Numbered from the stretch's first letter, positions 17,725-27,106 are shown. The stretch is 64,000 nucleotides of DNA from Flavobacterium endoglycinae (GCF_017352115.1 NZ_CP071448.1:3570001-3634000), one strand, 5' to 3'. Program-made: numbers and translations. The notes: generated by a model not told the origin, from the letters alone.

Positions 17725-19152
17725 TTAAAGCGTTAGTTTTTTATTGATGTCTTCGACAAATTTTTTGAATTGTTTGTCTGTAGAAACTAAATTGTCAACC
17801 GTTTTACAAGCGTGTAATACCGTAGCGTGGTCACGGTCTCCAATTTGGGAACCAATATTTGCCAAAGAAGCTTTAGTGAATTTCTTGGCAAAGAACATGG
17901 CTAATTGTCTTGCTTGTACCACATGTCTCTTTCTCGTTTTAGATTGAAGTGTTTCAATATCTAATTGGAAATAATCTGAAACAATTTTTTGGATATAATC
18001 GATAGAGATTTCTCTCTTAACATTTTTAACGAATTTCTCAACAACGCTTTTTGCTAATTCGATCGTCACTTCTTTTTTATTGAAAGAAGATTGAGCAATT
18101 AACGAAATGATAGCGCCTTCAAGTTCTCTAACATTCGATTTGATGTTGCGGGCAACATATTCTAAAATATCTTCCGGCATAGTAACACCATCACGATATA
18201 AAATGTTTTTTAAGATTGAGATACGGGTTTCATAATCAGGCTGGTGCAATTCTGCAGACAATCCCCATTTGAAACGAGATAATAAACGCTGTTCAATATC
18301 CTGCATGTCAACAGGCGCTTTGTCAGATGTTAAAATTACCTGTTTTCCGTTTTGGTGCAAGTAATTGAAAATGTGGAAAAACACGTCCTGTGTTCCTGAT
18401 TTTCCTGATAAAAACTGAACATCATCAATAATTAAAACATCAATTAATTGGTAAAAATGAATAAAGTCGTTACGGTTATTCTTTTTTACAGAATCAATAT
18501 ATTGTTGTGTAAAGATTTCAGCAGAAATATATAAAACGGTTTTTTCTGGATATTTATCTTTTACTTCAACCCCAATGGCGTGTGCTAAGTGTGTTTTTCC
18601 TAAACCAACTCCTCCAAAAATCAGCAATGGATTAAAAGAAGTTCCTCCCGGTTTGTTGGCAACAGCCATACCGGCAGAACGAGCTAAACGGTTTGAGTCT
18701 CCTTCAAGGAAATTATCAAAACTATAATTAGGATTTAATTGAGATTCAATTTTTAAATTTCGGATTCCCGGAATTACAAATGGATTTTTCAGCTCTGGAT
18801 TTAAGTTTTTAAACGGAGCGTCAACCTCTTGCGGTTTCATTGGAACTCTGTTGGAACTTGGCAGCTGCTCGGTAAATGGCTGTTTGTTTCCGTAAGTGTT
18901 CTCCATTTTAATTTTATAGAGTAACTTTGCGTTTTTTCCCAGTTCTTTGGTAAGCGCAACTTTCAATAATTTTACGTAGTGTTCTTCTAGCCACTCGTAG
19001 AAAAATTTACTTGGAACTTGAATATATAACGCGTTATCGGTTAGCTCAACTGATTTGATTGGTTCAAACCAAGTTTTGTATGCTTGATCTTGAATATTGT
19101 CCTTTATGAAAGACAAACAGTTTTCCCATACCGATTGAGCAGTTTTAGTCAT
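17725..19152 (-). CDS. dnaA: Chromosomal replication initiator DnaA
   Basis: 475 residues with the four DnaA parts: N-terminal domain I (SVWENCLSFIKDNIQDQAYKTWF), a linker (about 85-130), the AAA+ core with Walker A GGVGLGKT (180-187) and Walker B VLIIDDVQFL, and the C-terminal DNA-binding domain with the signature DRDHATVLHACKTV. It binds DnaA boxes and opens the origin. It heads a minus-strand run of six genes. The 186 bp upstream is AT-rich and holds two weak DnaA-box matches. The strand bias flips close to this gene, in keeping with a nearby origin. Confidence 0.97.
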   Translation of the reverse strand: MTKTAQSVWENCLSFIKDNIQDQAYKTWFEPIKSVELTDNALYIQVPSKFFYEWLEEHYVKLLKVALTKELGKNAKLLYKIKMENTYGNKQPFTEQLPSSNRVPMKPQEVDAPFKNLNPELKNPFVIPGIRNLKIESQLNPNYSFDNFLEGDSNRLARSAGMAVANKPGGTSFNPLLIFGGVGLGKTHLAHAIGVEVKDKYPEKTVLYISAEIFTQQYIDSVKKNNRNDFIHFYQLIDVLIIDDVQFLSGKSGTQDVFFHIFNYLHQNGKQVILTSDKAPVDMQDIEQRLLSRFKWGLSAELHQPDYETRISILKNILYRDGVTMPEDILEYVARNIKSNVRELEGAIISLIAQSSFNKKEVTIELAKSVVEKFVKNVKREISIDYIQKIVSDYFQLDIETLQSKTRKRHVVQARQLAMFFAKKFTKASLANIGSQIGDRDHATVLHACKTVDNLVSTDKQFKKFVEDINKKLTL

Positions 19153-19338
19153 AGATTCAAATAAATTTTTATATTATTGTTAAAGATTCTCCTATAAAAA
19201 AGGAGCAATTTTATTCCTTAATTCGGGATAACAAATATGTGAACAAATTTCTGTAAAAAAAAATATTTTGTAGTTTAATTTTATTAAAAAAAGTCGTAAT
19301 AGGACTTGAGTAATTTAAAAGTTTTTAATATATAAATA
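19153..19338. other. dnaA upstream region, possible origin-proximal segment
   Basis: 186 bp, very AT-rich, between divergent dnaA and the thioesterase gene. TTATCCCGA (complement of 19223-19231) and TGTGAACAA (19238-19246) each match 7 of 9 positions of the DnaA box TTATCCACA or its complement. A poly-A tract follows at 19254-19263. Two weak sites are not enough to call an origin. Confidence 0.35.
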
Positions 19339-19743
19339 ATGAAAAAACATCAAACGCAAGTACGTGTCCGTTACTCCGAAACTGATCAAATGGGAGTGGT
19401 TTATCACGGAAATTATGTGCCGTATTTTGAGATTGGAAGAGTGGAATGGCTTAGAAATAAAGGGATTTCGTATAAAAGTATGGAAGAAAGCGGAATTGGA
19501 CTTCCAATTGTTTCCATGCAGATCAACTATAAAAAATCAGCTCGATACGATGAACTTTTAACAATTCATACAACCTTCAAAAGTCAGTCATCTGTTAAGA
19601 TTGAATTTGACTGCGAAATTTATAATGAGGCAAATGAGTTATTAACAACAGCAGTGTTTATTTTAGTATTTATTTCGTTAAAAACGGGTCGCCCAACAGC
19701 TCCGCCGGATTATATTTTAGAATTATTTAAAACACTCGAATAA
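19339..19743 (+). CDS. Acyl-CoA thioesterase, YbgC/4HBT hotdog family
   Basis: 134 residues, a single hotdog domain. The catalytic Asp16 lies in RYSETDQMGVVYHGNYVPYFE, the classic YbgC/4-hydroxybenzoyl-CoA thioesterase motif. The protein hydrolyses acyl-CoA or acyl-ACP thioesters in the cytoplasm; chain length is not predictable. No tol-pal genes lie nearby, unlike the setting of ybgC in Proteobacteria. It is transcribed alone, convergent with the yigZ-like gene. Confidence 0.88.
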   Translation: MKKHQTQVRVRYSETDQMGVVYHGNYVPYFEIGRVEWLRNKGISYKSMEESGIGLPIVSMQINYKKSARYDELLTIHTTFKSQSSVKIEFDCEIYNEANELLTTAVFILVFISLKTGRPTAPPDYILELFKTLE

Positions 19744-19774
19744 TTGTTAAATCGAGATGCATTTTGATGTTAAA

Positions 19775-20407
19775 TTATATAATTTTAATATCGATTTCAA
19801 ACATTAAATCAAAAATGTCGAATATAGATTCGGCATTTTTTTTACGCGTTTTTGTAATTATTTTTCCAATTGGCTGACCTGTGTTTTCATCCATTTCCAT
19901 TTCCTGAGAAGTAATCTCAAGTTTCTTTTCTTTAATTACCCGCATTACTTTGTTCATGTTTTTATAATCAAAAGAAATTATAAACTGAACATCGATTGTT
20001 TTTTCTATAATCTCACAAATTTCCAGCGTCATTTGTGCTGTTGTTCTGTAAGCACTTATCAAACCGCCAACGCCTAATTTGATACCGCCAAAAATACGAA
20101 CTACAACTACAAGAACGTTGGTGACTCCAAAAGATTGTATCTGGCCGTAAATAGGTGCGCCAGCTGTATTGCTTGGTTCGCCATCATCATTTGCTCTATA
20201 TGAAATTTTGGGTGCAGTTCCTAATTGATACGCATAGCAATAGTGTACAGCGTGCGGATGAAGTTTCCTTAAGTTTTCAATAATAGGTTTTACTTCTTCC
20301 TCGCTTTCTATAGGATAAGCATAGCCAAAGAATTTGCTTCCTTTTTCTTTAAAAAGCACTTCTTCAGATTCAAAAGCAATGGTTTGATACGTATCGTTAA
20401 TTTCCAA
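19775..20407 (-). CDS. YigZ/IMPACT family protein
   Basis: 210 residues. The N-terminal UPF0029/IMPACT domain is recognised by KGSKFFGYAYPIESEEE, HAVHYCYAYQLG and the DDGEPSNTAGAPIYGQI motif; a small ferredoxin-like C-terminal domain follows (about 138-205). Relatives interact with nucleic acids or translation factors, but the bacterial role is undefined. It follows the HAD gene by 11 bp and closes a ribD-HAD-yigZ transcription unit. Confidence 0.85.
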   Translation of the reverse strand: MEINDTYQTIAFESEEVLFKEKGSKFFGYAYPIESEEEVKPIIENLRKLHPHAVHYCYAYQLGTAPKISYRANDDGEPSNTAGAPIYGQIQSFGVTNVLVVVVRIFGGIKLGVGGLISAYRTTAQMTLEICEIIEKTIDVQFIISFDYKNMNKVMRVIKEKKLEITSQEMEMDENTGQPIGKIITKTRKKNAESIFDIFDLMFEIDIKII

Positions 20408-20418
20408 AAGCGGTATTC

Positions 20419-21021
20419 TTAAAGTATATTTTTTTTATAAAGATCAATTACATCTTCTTTTCCAACTTGTAAATTCCAGACATTTATACCTAATCTCGCT
20501 GCACTGTCTGTGTTTTCTGTTTTGTCATCAACAAACAAAGTATTTTCTGGAACTAAATTATGCTTGTTAAGCAAGAACTGATAAATCTTAGGATCTGGTT
20601 TTCTCAATCCGATGTTAAATGAGAAATACACTTTTTCAAAGCAGTTGTAAAAATCCGTGTAAAAAGAAATACCACTTCTTTTTTCAAAAGTTGAAATATG
20701 AATAGAATCCGTGTTGCTCAATAAAAACAAACGATATTTTTTTGAAAGTTCTTTTAAGAAATCCAATCGGTACGAAGGAAAATCGGCTAAAACAGCATTC
20801 CAAGCTTCGAGAATTTCTTCGATTGATGCATTAGGAAGTTCTTTTTGAAATCCTGCTATAAAATCATCATATGAAACATCTCCAGTTTCAAACAATAAAT
20901 TCAAACGATCCATTTCAGAATTCCATTCTTTCATACCTAATTTCTGCAATCCCGAAATGGTTCCTTGTTTATTTAAATTGATAAAAATATCGCCAAAGTC
21001 AAAAATTATAGTATTAATCAT
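20419..21021 (-). CDS. HAD family hydrolase (YihX-like phosphatase)
   Basis: 200 residues. Motif I reads IIFDFGDIFINLN with nucleophile Asp8; the usual second Asp at +2 is Gly, as in the YihX group. Motif II is LLSNTDSIH and motif IV is LFVDDKTENTDSA; the Lys of motif III is in GLRKPDPKIYQ. The helical cap is inserted after motif I. YihX-like enzymes remove phosphate from small sugars or nucleotides. It overlaps the 3' end of ribD by 8 bp, so it could provide the unassigned phosphatase step of riboflavin synthesis; that is inference from position only. Confidence 0.84.
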   Translation of the reverse strand: MINTIIFDFGDIFINLNKQGTISGLQKLGMKEWNSEMDRLNLLFETGDVSYDDFIAGFQKELPNASIEEILEAWNAVLADFPSYRLDFLKELSKKYRLFLLSNTDSIHISTFEKRSGISFYTDFYNCFEKVYFSFNIGLRKPDPKIYQFLLNKHNLVPENTLFVDDKTENTDSAARLGINVWNLQVGKEDVIDLYKKNIL

Positions 21022-22063
21022 GGTTTCTTATATAAAGTAATTCGTCGGTTAGAATATTTGTTTTGGTGATGTTTTTCTTTAGAATAACAGGAGCTTTTAC
21101 GCCATTTTCAAAAGAAGTTGTTCCAATAAAAACTCTCGCTTCGTCCCAAATATCTTGATCTATAAAAGATTGAAGCGTTTGTCTGCCGCCTTCAATAATA
21201 ACAGATTGTATTTGGTGATTGTACAAAACCTCTAAAAGCTGCGAAATCATATTTTTATTAAAATCAATCTTTTCAAAAATCGTATTTTCTGTTGAATGTA
21301 TATCATCTGCATTCGAAAATACAATTGTTTTTACGCTTTCATCAAAAACAAAACTATCTTTTGAAACTCGGTTGTGCTGATCCAATACTACACGAACAGG
21401 ATTGTTCCCTGACCAATCTCGGGTATTTAATTTCGGATTATCGTCAATTACAGTTTGTGTTCCTACTAAAATAGCTTGTTCTTCACTTCGCCATTTATGA
21501 ACCAATTGTCTGGAATATGGATTGGTGATCCAAATTGGTTTACGTTCTTGATCTGTAACTTTTTCTGGAGCTAGAAAACCATCTTGACTTTCGGCCCATT
21601 TCAAAATAATGTAAGGTCTCTTTTTTTGGTGAAAAGTAAAAAAGCGCTTATTCAGCTCGTTGCATTCATCTTCTAAAATACCGACAGTAACGTGCGCTCC
21701 AGCTTCTATTAATTTTTTAATTCCTCTTCCAGCTACTTTTTCATTTGGATCGACAGTTCCAACGACGACATTCGGAATTTCATTAGCAATAATTAAATCA
21801 CAGCAAGGTGGTGTTTTTCCAAAATGGCTGCAAGGTTCTAAGCTAACATATATAGTTGCTTTTTTTAGCAGTGATTTATTTTTTACAGAACGAACCGCAT
21901 TTACTTCGGCATGAGGTTCTCCAGCTTTTTTGTGCCAGCCTTCGCCGATAATTTTGTCTTCATAAACGATTACGCTCCCCACCATTGGGTTTGGATAGGT
22001 AGTTCCAAAACCATTTTGGGCAAGTTCAATGCATCGTTTGATATATTTTTCATGTTTATTCAC
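21014..22063 (-). CDS. ribD: Bifunctional riboflavin biosynthesis deaminase/reductase RibD
   Basis: From a GTG at 22063 the protein is 349 residues and begins with NKHEKYIKRCIELAQNG, the conserved RibD start. A longer frame reaching 22129 adds 22 residues that do not fit the family and would begin upstream of the apparent promoter. The N-terminal zinc deaminase has HAEVNAV and PCSHFGKTPPCC; the C-terminal reductase has IILKWAESQDGF and IEGGRQTLQSF. It catalyses the second and third steps of riboflavin synthesis. The -7 box lies only 4 bp from the GTG, so the mRNA may be leaderless. Confidence 0.93.
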   Translation of the reverse strand: MNKHEKYIKRCIELAQNGFGTTYPNPMVGSVIVYEDKIIGEGWHKKAGEPHAEVNAVRSVKNKSLLKKATIYVSLEPCSHFGKTPPCCDLIIANEIPNVVVGTVDPNEKVAGRGIKKLIEAGAHVTVGILEDECNELNKRFFTFHQKKRPYIILKWAESQDGFLAPEKVTDQERKPIWITNPYSRQLVHKWRSEEQAILVGTQTVIDDNPKLNTRDWSGNNPVRVVLDQHNRVSKDSFVFDESVKTIVFSNADDIHSTENTIFEKIDFNKNMISQLLEVLYNHQIQSVIIEGGRQTLQSFIDQDIWDEARVFIGTTSFENGVKAPVILKKNITKTNILTDELLYIRNHD

Positions 22064-22067
22064 AGTG

Positions 22068-22075
22068 CAAAAGTA
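22068..22075 (-). promoter_or_regulatory. Putative ribD promoter (-7 element), leaderless arrangement
   Basis: TACTTTTG on the minus strand, exact consensus, ending 4 bp before the GTG start of ribD. Transcription would begin at or within a few bases of the start codon. Confidence 0.5.
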
Positions 22076-22159
22076 ACTATTTTTCAATTTTTTGTCTAAT
22101 GTTATGGTGTAAGTTGTGAAACAATCCAAAATGTTATGAAAGTATCAAAAAAGTATTTT

Positions 22160-22167
22160 TATTTTTG
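22160..22167 (+). promoter_or_regulatory. Putative acetyltransferase promoter (-7 element)
   Basis: TATTTTTG, exact -7 consensus, 25 bp before the ATG at 22192. No clear TTG at -33. Confidence 0.45.
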
Positions 22168-22191
22168 TGTAGATATACGTTAATAAAAAAA

Positions 22192-22689
22192 ATGAAAAAC
22201 TGGGTTATCAGGGAGATTAAAAAAGAAGACAATCAGGCAGTAGCACAATTAATACGGTCTGTTTTTGATGAAATGGAAATTCCAAAAGTGGGAACGGCTT
22301 ACGAAGATCCGTATTTAGATTTAATGTTTGAGGAATATAGTAAGCCTAAATCTGTTTATTACGTTGTTGAAAGTGATGGTGAAGTTTTAGGATGTGCGGG
22401 GATTGCTCCTTTAGAAAATGGTGATCCAAAGATTTGTGAACTGCAGAAGATGTACTTTCTTCCCAAAGTCCGCGGTTTAGGAATTGGCAGTAAAATGATG
22501 GAGAAATGTTTGGAGCAGGCGAGAAGTTTTGGTTTTGAAAAATGTTATATAGAAACAATGCCGTTTATGCATTCGGCACAAAAATTATATAGAAAATCAG
22601 GTTTCGAATATTTAGATGCTCCAATGGGTTGTACCGGGCATAATTCCTGCCCCGTGTGGATGTTGAAAGATTTGCAAAACGACTTGTAA
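22192..22689 (+). CDS. GNAT family N-acetyltransferase
   Basis: 165 residues from the ATG at 22192, beginning MKNWVIREIKKEDNQAVAQL; an upstream in-frame start at 22165 lies within the promoter spacing and is less likely. The acetyl-CoA loop is PKVRGLGIGSKMMEKCL, and the chain ends in the GNAT pattern YRKSGFEYLDAPMG. The length and the motif ETMPFMHSAQKLYRK resemble the MarR-associated or PhnO-like acetyltransferases; the substrate is unknown. Divergent from ribD. Confidence 0.86.
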   Translation: MKNWVIREIKKEDNQAVAQLIRSVFDEMEIPKVGTAYEDPYLDLMFEEYSKPKSVYYVVESDGEVLGCAGIAPLENGDPKICELQKMYFLPKVRGLGIGSKMMEKCLEQARSFGFEKCYIETMPFMHSAQKLYRKSGFEYLDAPMGCTGHNSCPVWMLKDLQNDL

Positions 22690-22765
22690 CGAAGTGGCTT
22701 TGTAAAATACTTATGTATAGAAAATAATTGGCTTTAGCTGAAAAATAATTCCTCAATAAACCGAA

Positions 22766-23620
22766 ATGAAAATCAAACAATATCGTACACAATTTATTAA
22801 AGAATTATCTCCTTTTTACGATGCGTACGAAGCAGAAAGTTTTTTCTATTTAATTTTAGAAGACAAGCACAAGCTGCGTCAGATAGATTTAGCTTTAAAT
22901 CATGAATTATCTTTTATAGAAGAAGATTTTGTTGTTTGGGATTCGCTTTTAAAACAATTAAAAAAAGAAGTTCCTATTCAGTATTTGTTAGGGAAGACCA
23001 GCTTTTATGGTTTAGATTTTGAAGTCAACGAACATGTCTTGATACCGAGACCTGAAACAGAAGAACTGGTAGAATGGATTATCAGCGAAAATGCTGTTCT
23101 CGATAAAGATAAGAAATTAAAGATTCTGGATATCGGAACCGGAAGTGGCTGTATTGCTATTTCTCTTGCCAAAAACCTTCCAAATGCAGATGTTTATGCC
23201 ATTGACGTTTCTAAAAAAGCCATTGAAACAGCCAAGCGAAATGCTATTCGAAATGATGTGAATGTGACTTTTATATTTCAGGATATTTTACAGGCCGAAG
23301 AGTTGAAATGTAAATATGATGTCATTGTTTCTAATCCGCCTTATGTACGAAATTTAGAAAAAGAAGAAATCAAAAAGAACGTTTTGGATTACGAACCGCA
23401 TTTAGCTCTTTTTGTAGATGATAATGATGCGCTAGTTTTTTACAGAAAAATAGCTTCTCTAGCTCATAATAATCTTTTGCCGGAAGGACAACTATATTTT
23501 GAAATTAACCAATATCTTGGAAAAGAAATGATCGAATTATTAGGTCAAATGGACTTTATCAATATCGATCTTAGAAAAGATATTTACGACAACGATAGGA
23601 TGATAAAAGTTAATATTTAG
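22766..23620 (+). CDS. prmC: Peptide chain release factor N5-glutamine methyltransferase
   Basis: 284 residues. The SAM site is LDIGTGSGCIAISLAK (about 121-136) and the catalytic NPPY motif is at 190-193 (VSNPPYVRN), which marks Gln/Asn N-methyltransferases. The N-terminal helical domain has the PIQYLLGKTSFYGLDF segment and IPRPETEELVEW of PrmC. It methylates the GGQ glutamine of release factors RF1 and RF2. Transcribed alone; an ACTG-word repeat follows the stop codon. Confidence 0.94.
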   Translation: MKIKQYRTQFIKELSPFYDAYEAESFFYLILEDKHKLRQIDLALNHELSFIEEDFVVWDSLLKQLKKEVPIQYLLGKTSFYGLDFEVNEHVLIPRPETEELVEWIISENAVLDKDKKLKILDIGTGSGCIAISLAKNLPNADVYAIDVSKKAIETAKRNAIRNDVNVTFIFQDILQAEELKCKYDVIVSNPPYVRNLEKEEIKKNVLDYEPHLALFVDDNDALVFYRKIASLAHNNLLPEGQLYFEINQYLGKEMIELLGQMDFINIDLRKDIYDNDRMIKVNI

Positions 23621-23625
23621 TATTC

Positions 23626-23680
23626 AGTTTTCAGTCGCAGTTAAACTGTAAACTGAGACTGTAAACTGCGACTGAAAACT
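23626..23680. repeat. ACTG-word inverted repeat (family A, copy 2)
   Basis: AGTTTTCAGTCGCAGTT at 23626-23642 is perfectly inverted at 23664-23680 (17 bp, loop 21). The interior is also made of ACTG words spaced 6 and 7 bp alternately (ACTGTAA, ACTGAG). It fills the gap between convergent prmC and the ABC permease gene, but neither side has a U-run. Confidence 0.75.
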
Positions 23681-23687
23681 AAAAAAA

Positions 23688-24929
23688 TTATTCATATCGC
23701 AAAGCCTCAATTGGATCTAGTTTAGAAGCTTTAATTGCAGGATATAAACCAGATACTAAAGCTACGGCAAAACTTGTCCCAAAGGCAATCATAATGGCAA
23801 ACCACGGAACTACAAAAACAAAACTCATAGCGCTTGCTAAACCATAACCAATGAGCATTCCTAAAATAATACCAACAAACCCGCCTATTTGCCCAATTAA
23901 CAAAGTTTCAATAAAAAACTGAAAAGCAACTGTTGATCTCTTGGCGCCTAGTGCTTTACGAACACCGATTTCTCGTGTACGTTCTGTAACCGATACAATC
24001 ATAATATTCATCAAAGCAATTGACGATCCTAATATGGTAATGATGCTGATAATGGCAGATGCCCAATCTAAATATTGTGTAATGCCTAAAATTCGGTTGA
24101 TTAAATCATCGCTTCGGCCAATACCAAAATTGTTATCACGAACAGGACTTAACTTACGAACCCTGCGCATAGTGCTTGTTGCATTGTCAATTGCCTGGTC
24201 TAAAAGTTCTTTTTTAGACACCATGACACTAACAGTGTAATTGATATTGGGTGCAGTAAACAAAGATCTCGCTACCTGAATTGGAATCAAAACGCGTAAA
24301 TCCTGACTGTTTCCAAATGTAGATCCTTTTTCTTTCAAAACACCAATTACTTTAAAACGAGCGCCTCGAATAGAAATAATTTTATCAATTGGATTAACAT
24401 CTTTCAATAAACCTTTTTCAAAATCAGAACCTACAATGCAGGAATACGTATTGTTCTCAATATCAAATTGATTGAACGAACGTCCCAAAGTAGTTTCTAA
24501 ACCAGAATTGCTAATGAAATGTTCGTCAACTCCCACAACCGTAATTTCAGGATCGGTTTTAGTATCTAAATATTTTACTTCAGCTTTTGAAGTAGCGGTA
24601 AATGAAAGTGATGTTTCGGTAAAAGGATATTTGTATTTGTTTTTAAAAGCAACAGCTTCAGGATAAGAAATAATCGGATTAATAACTTCACGTTCATTTC
24701 CGCCTCTGTTTTTAACTGTGTTCTCGTATTGATTGATATTGAAAGTGTTAGCTCCCATTGAAGCAAAATTGGTCGAAACTGTATTTTCAAGAGCAGTTAC
24801 CACGGTAAGAATTCCGACCAGAGCGGTAATTCCAATGGCGATAATCAGCACAGTAAGAATCGTACGCAGAATTTGCGTTTTGATCGAGCCAAAAGCAATT
24901 CGGATATTTTCTTTAAATAATTTTAGCAT
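23688..24929 (-). CDS. ABC transporter permease of the MacB/FtsX type
   Basis: About 413 residues from MLKLFKENIRIAF (24929). Layout: one TM helix near the N-terminus (about 22-45), a large periplasmic MacB_PCD domain (about 50-250), and three TM helices in the FtsX domain at the C-terminus, with VTERTREIGVRKALGAKRSTV and the ending GLYPAIKASKLDPIEALRYE. These permeases work by mechanotransmission, exporting lipoproteins, peptides or macrolides with an ATPase and often a membrane-fusion partner. No ATPase gene adjoins it, so the partner is encoded elsewhere. Confidence 0.9.
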   Translation of the reverse strand: MLKLFKENIRIAFGSIKTQILRTILTVLIIAIGITALVGILTVVTALENTVSTNFASMGANTFNINQYENTVKNRGGNEREVINPIISYPEAVAFKNKYKYPFTETSLSFTATSKAEVKYLDTKTDPEITVVGVDEHFISNSGLETTLGRSFNQFDIENNTYSCIVGSDFEKGLLKDVNPIDKIISIRGARFKVIGVLKEKGSTFGNSQDLRVLIPIQVARSLFTAPNINYTVSVMVSKKELLDQAIDNATSTMRRVRKLSPVRDNNFGIGRSDDLINRILGITQYLDWASAIISIITILGSSIALMNIMIVSVTERTREIGVRKALGAKRSTVAFQFFIETLLIGQIGGFVGIILGMLIGYGLASAMSFVFVVPWFAIMIAFGTSFAVALVSGLYPAIKASKLDPIEALRYE

Positions 24930-25025
24930 GATGACCAATTTGTCACGAAAATACGGTTTTTGTTACAAGTTTGTTTTCCAAGTGTTATTATTTATTTTAA
25001 AAAGTAAGATATTTGCAGACTTAAT

Positions 25026-25160
25026 AAGTCAAAAGTTGGAAAGTTTTAAAGTCGAAAGCCAAAAGAACTAACAACCTAAAAAAATCTAAAAATAAATTAA
25101 TATTATAAGATTTTTAGATAAAGATTGGAACAATCTAAAATCTAAAATCAGAAATCTAAA
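25026..25160. repeat. AAGTCAA and AATCTAA word arrays before hisS (family E/F)
   Basis: 25026-25066 is a degenerate tandem of the word AAGTCNA/AAAGTNN. 25132-25160 is four copies of AATCTAA with one variant (AATCAGA), period 7. Between them ATCTAAAAAT (25084-25093) is inverted at 25110-25119. The array ends 10 bp before the hisS ATG, so it lies in the hisS leader. Confidence 0.6.
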
Positions 25161-25169
25161 ATAAAAAAG

Positions 25170-26594
25170 ATGGCTTCAAAACCAAGTATACCAAAAGGAA
25201 CAAGAGATTTTTCACCAGCTGAGGTGTCAAAACGTCAATATATTATTCAAACAATAAAAGCTAATTTCGAAAAATTTGGTTTTCAGCCAATCGAAACGCC
25301 TTCGTTTGAAAATTCAGATACCTTAATGGGGAAATATGGAGAAGAAGGAGATCGTCTGATTTTTAAGATCTTAAATTCTGGAAATTTTTTCTACAATAAA
25401 AGTAAAATTGAATTGCCAGAATCAATTGAAGAATTACAATTAAATTCTGCTGAGAAAATAACTTTAGAGCAAAGAATCGAACTGAATAAATTTACAGGAA
25501 AAATTTCTGAGAAAGCTTTACGTTACGATTTGACAGTTCCATTCGCAAGATATGTTGTGCAACACCAAAGTGAAATTGAATTTCCTTTCAAAAGATATCA
25601 AATCCAGCCGGTTTGGAGAGCTGACAATCCACAAAAAGGTCGTTTTAGAGAATTTTTTCAATGCGATGCTGATGTTGTAGGTTCAAAATCACTTTGGCAG
25701 GAAGTTGAATTAGTTCAATTGTACGATACTGTTTTTACATCTTTAGGTTTAGAAGGGGTAACAATCAAAATCAATAACCGAAAAATTTTATCTGGAATTG
25801 CTGAGGTAATTGGAGCTTCAGATAAATTAATCGATTTTACCGTTGCTCTTGATAAATTAGATAAAATTGGAGAAGATGGTGTAAAGAAAGAAATGATCGA
25901 AAAAGGAATTTCAGAAGAAGCGCTTGTTAAAGTACAGCCACTATTTAGTTTCTCTGGAACTTTTGCAGATAAAATTAATCAGCTTTCAGAAATGTTATCT
26001 TCATCTGAAGAAGGAATGAAAGGCGTTGAAGAACTTAAATTTATTTGTGACAATGTTGCCGATTTAGGTCTGTCAACTGCAATTTTAGATCTAGATGTTA
26101 CTTTGGCAAGAGGTCTAAATTATTATACCGGAGCTATTTTTGAAGTTGCAGCACCAAAAACCGTTTCAATGGGTTCTATTGGCGGCGGCGGAAGATACGA
26201 CGATTTGACTGGTATTTTTGGTTTAAAAAATATGAGCGGCGTTGGAATTTCTTTTGGATTAGATAGAATCTATTTAGTTTTAGAAGAATTACAATTATTT
26301 CCAGAAACCGTTGCCGCGACTTCAAAAGCAATATTTTTAAATTTTGGAGATAAAGAAGCTTTGTATGCTTCAAAAGCTATTCAAAAATTAAGACAAGAAA
26401 ATATAAAAGTAGAATTATATCCAGATAATGTAAAAGTTGGAAAACAATTTCAATATGCCGATAAACGTTTAATTCCGTTTGCAGTAATTGCAGGCGATCA
26501 GGAAATTGCATCGAATACTTTTGCGCTTAAAAACTTAGTAACAGGCGAGCAGATTTCTGTTGATTTTGAAGGATTGAAGAATTCTTTGCTTTAA
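25170..26594 (+). CDS. hisS: Histidyl-tRNA synthetase
   Basis: 474 residues. Class II synthetase with motif 2 in [15 protein letters not shown], the histidine-specific segments [14 protein letters not shown] and motif 3 [14 protein letters not shown] followed by [11 protein letters not shown], and the C-terminal anticodon-binding domain (about 385-474). It is somewhat longer than E. coli HisS (424) because of an insertion around residues 65-110 ([20 protein letters not shown]). It charges tRNA-His with histidine. Word-repeats precede the gene; tRNA-Trp follows 162 bp later. Confidence 0.96.
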   Translation: MASKPSIPKGTRDFSPAEVSKRQYIIQTIKANFEKFGFQPIETPSFENSDTLMGKYGEEGDRLIFKILNSGNFFYNKSKIELPESIEELQLNSAEKITLEQRIELNKFTGKISEKALRYDLTVPFARYVVQHQSEIEFPFKRYQIQPVWRADNPQKGRFREFFQCDADVVGSKSLWQEVELVQLYDTVFTSLGLEGVTIKINNRKILSGIAEVIGASDKLIDFTVALDKLDKIGEDGVKKEMIEKGISEEALVKVQPLFSFSGTFADKINQLSEMLSSSEEGMKGVEELKFICDNVADLGLSTAILDLDVTLARGLNYYTGAIFEVAAPKTVSMGSIGGGGRYDDLTGIFGLKNMSGVGISFGLDRIYLVLEELQLFPETVAATSKAIFLNFGDKEALYASKAIQKLRQENIKVELYPDNVKVGKQFQYADKRLIPFAVIAGDQEIASNTFALKNLVTGEQISVDFEGLKNSLL

Positions 26595-26756
26595 AAAGAG
26601 AAACGCTAAGCGACCAAAGACAAAAAGTTTTTAAAAATTTCAGAAGGTTAAAAATTGATTTTTAATTAGATAGCTTTTGCATCGTTAGAAATCTTCCAAA
26701 TCTGCGAGAAATAATTGCCAGAAAAGAAAAAAAAGCTTTTAATTTGCTGTCAAGTT

Positions 26757-26830
26757 ACGGGCGTAGTTCAAGGGTAGAATAGCGGTCTCCAAAACCGTTG
26801 ATGGGGGTTCGAATCCCTCCGCCCGTGCCA
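26757..26830 (+). tRNA. tRNA-Trp (anticodon CCA)
   Basis: A 74-nt cloverleaf can be folded by eye: acceptor ACGGGCG with CGCCCGT, D stem GTTC/GAAT, anticodon stem GCGGT/ACCGT around loop CTCCAAA (anticodon CCA), a 4-nt variable region, T stem GGGGG/CCCTC with loop TTCGAAT, discriminator G and an encoded CCA end. All stems pair (with G-U wobbles). It is a stand-alone tRNA gene between hisS and grpE. Confidence 0.93.
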
Positions 26831-26877
26831 TAAAAATAGATCAAATGACAATAGTTGTTTGGGAACAAAGCAAAAAA

Positions 26878-26909
26878 AAGCTTCGTCTCTATAGGCGAAG
26901 CTTTTTTTA
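26878..26909 (+). terminator. Terminator after tRNA-Trp
   Basis: AAGCTTCG and CGAAGCTT form an 8 bp stem with a 10-base loop followed by TTTTTAA. Confidence 0.8.
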
Positions 26910-27106
26910 ATATAAGGTAAACTTGAATTAATAATTATTTTGAGGCCGAAGCCAACCCTTAAATTCAATTTTTGGTGGTAATAATTTTAGTTTTTTATTG
27001 CCATCAAAGATAGGATAAACTACAACGTAATAGTCTTAAAATTATAATAAATTTTTATTTACTATTTTGCACCTTTTAAAAGTCTCATAATTAATAAAGT
27101 GACAAT

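Noticed and set aside
22064..22129. 22-residue N-terminal extension of RibD
   Set aside because: Would start upstream of the promoter and does not resemble RibD.
23941..24240. Plus-strand open frames opposite the MacB-like permease
   Set aside because: Shadows of a strongly supported gene; no family resemblance.
26768..26968. 66-codon minus-strand reading frame over the tRNA-Trp, ending WHGRRDSNPHQRFWRPLFYP
   Set aside because: Antisense to a clear tRNA; this C-terminal sequence is a well-known artefact of translating tRNA genes.
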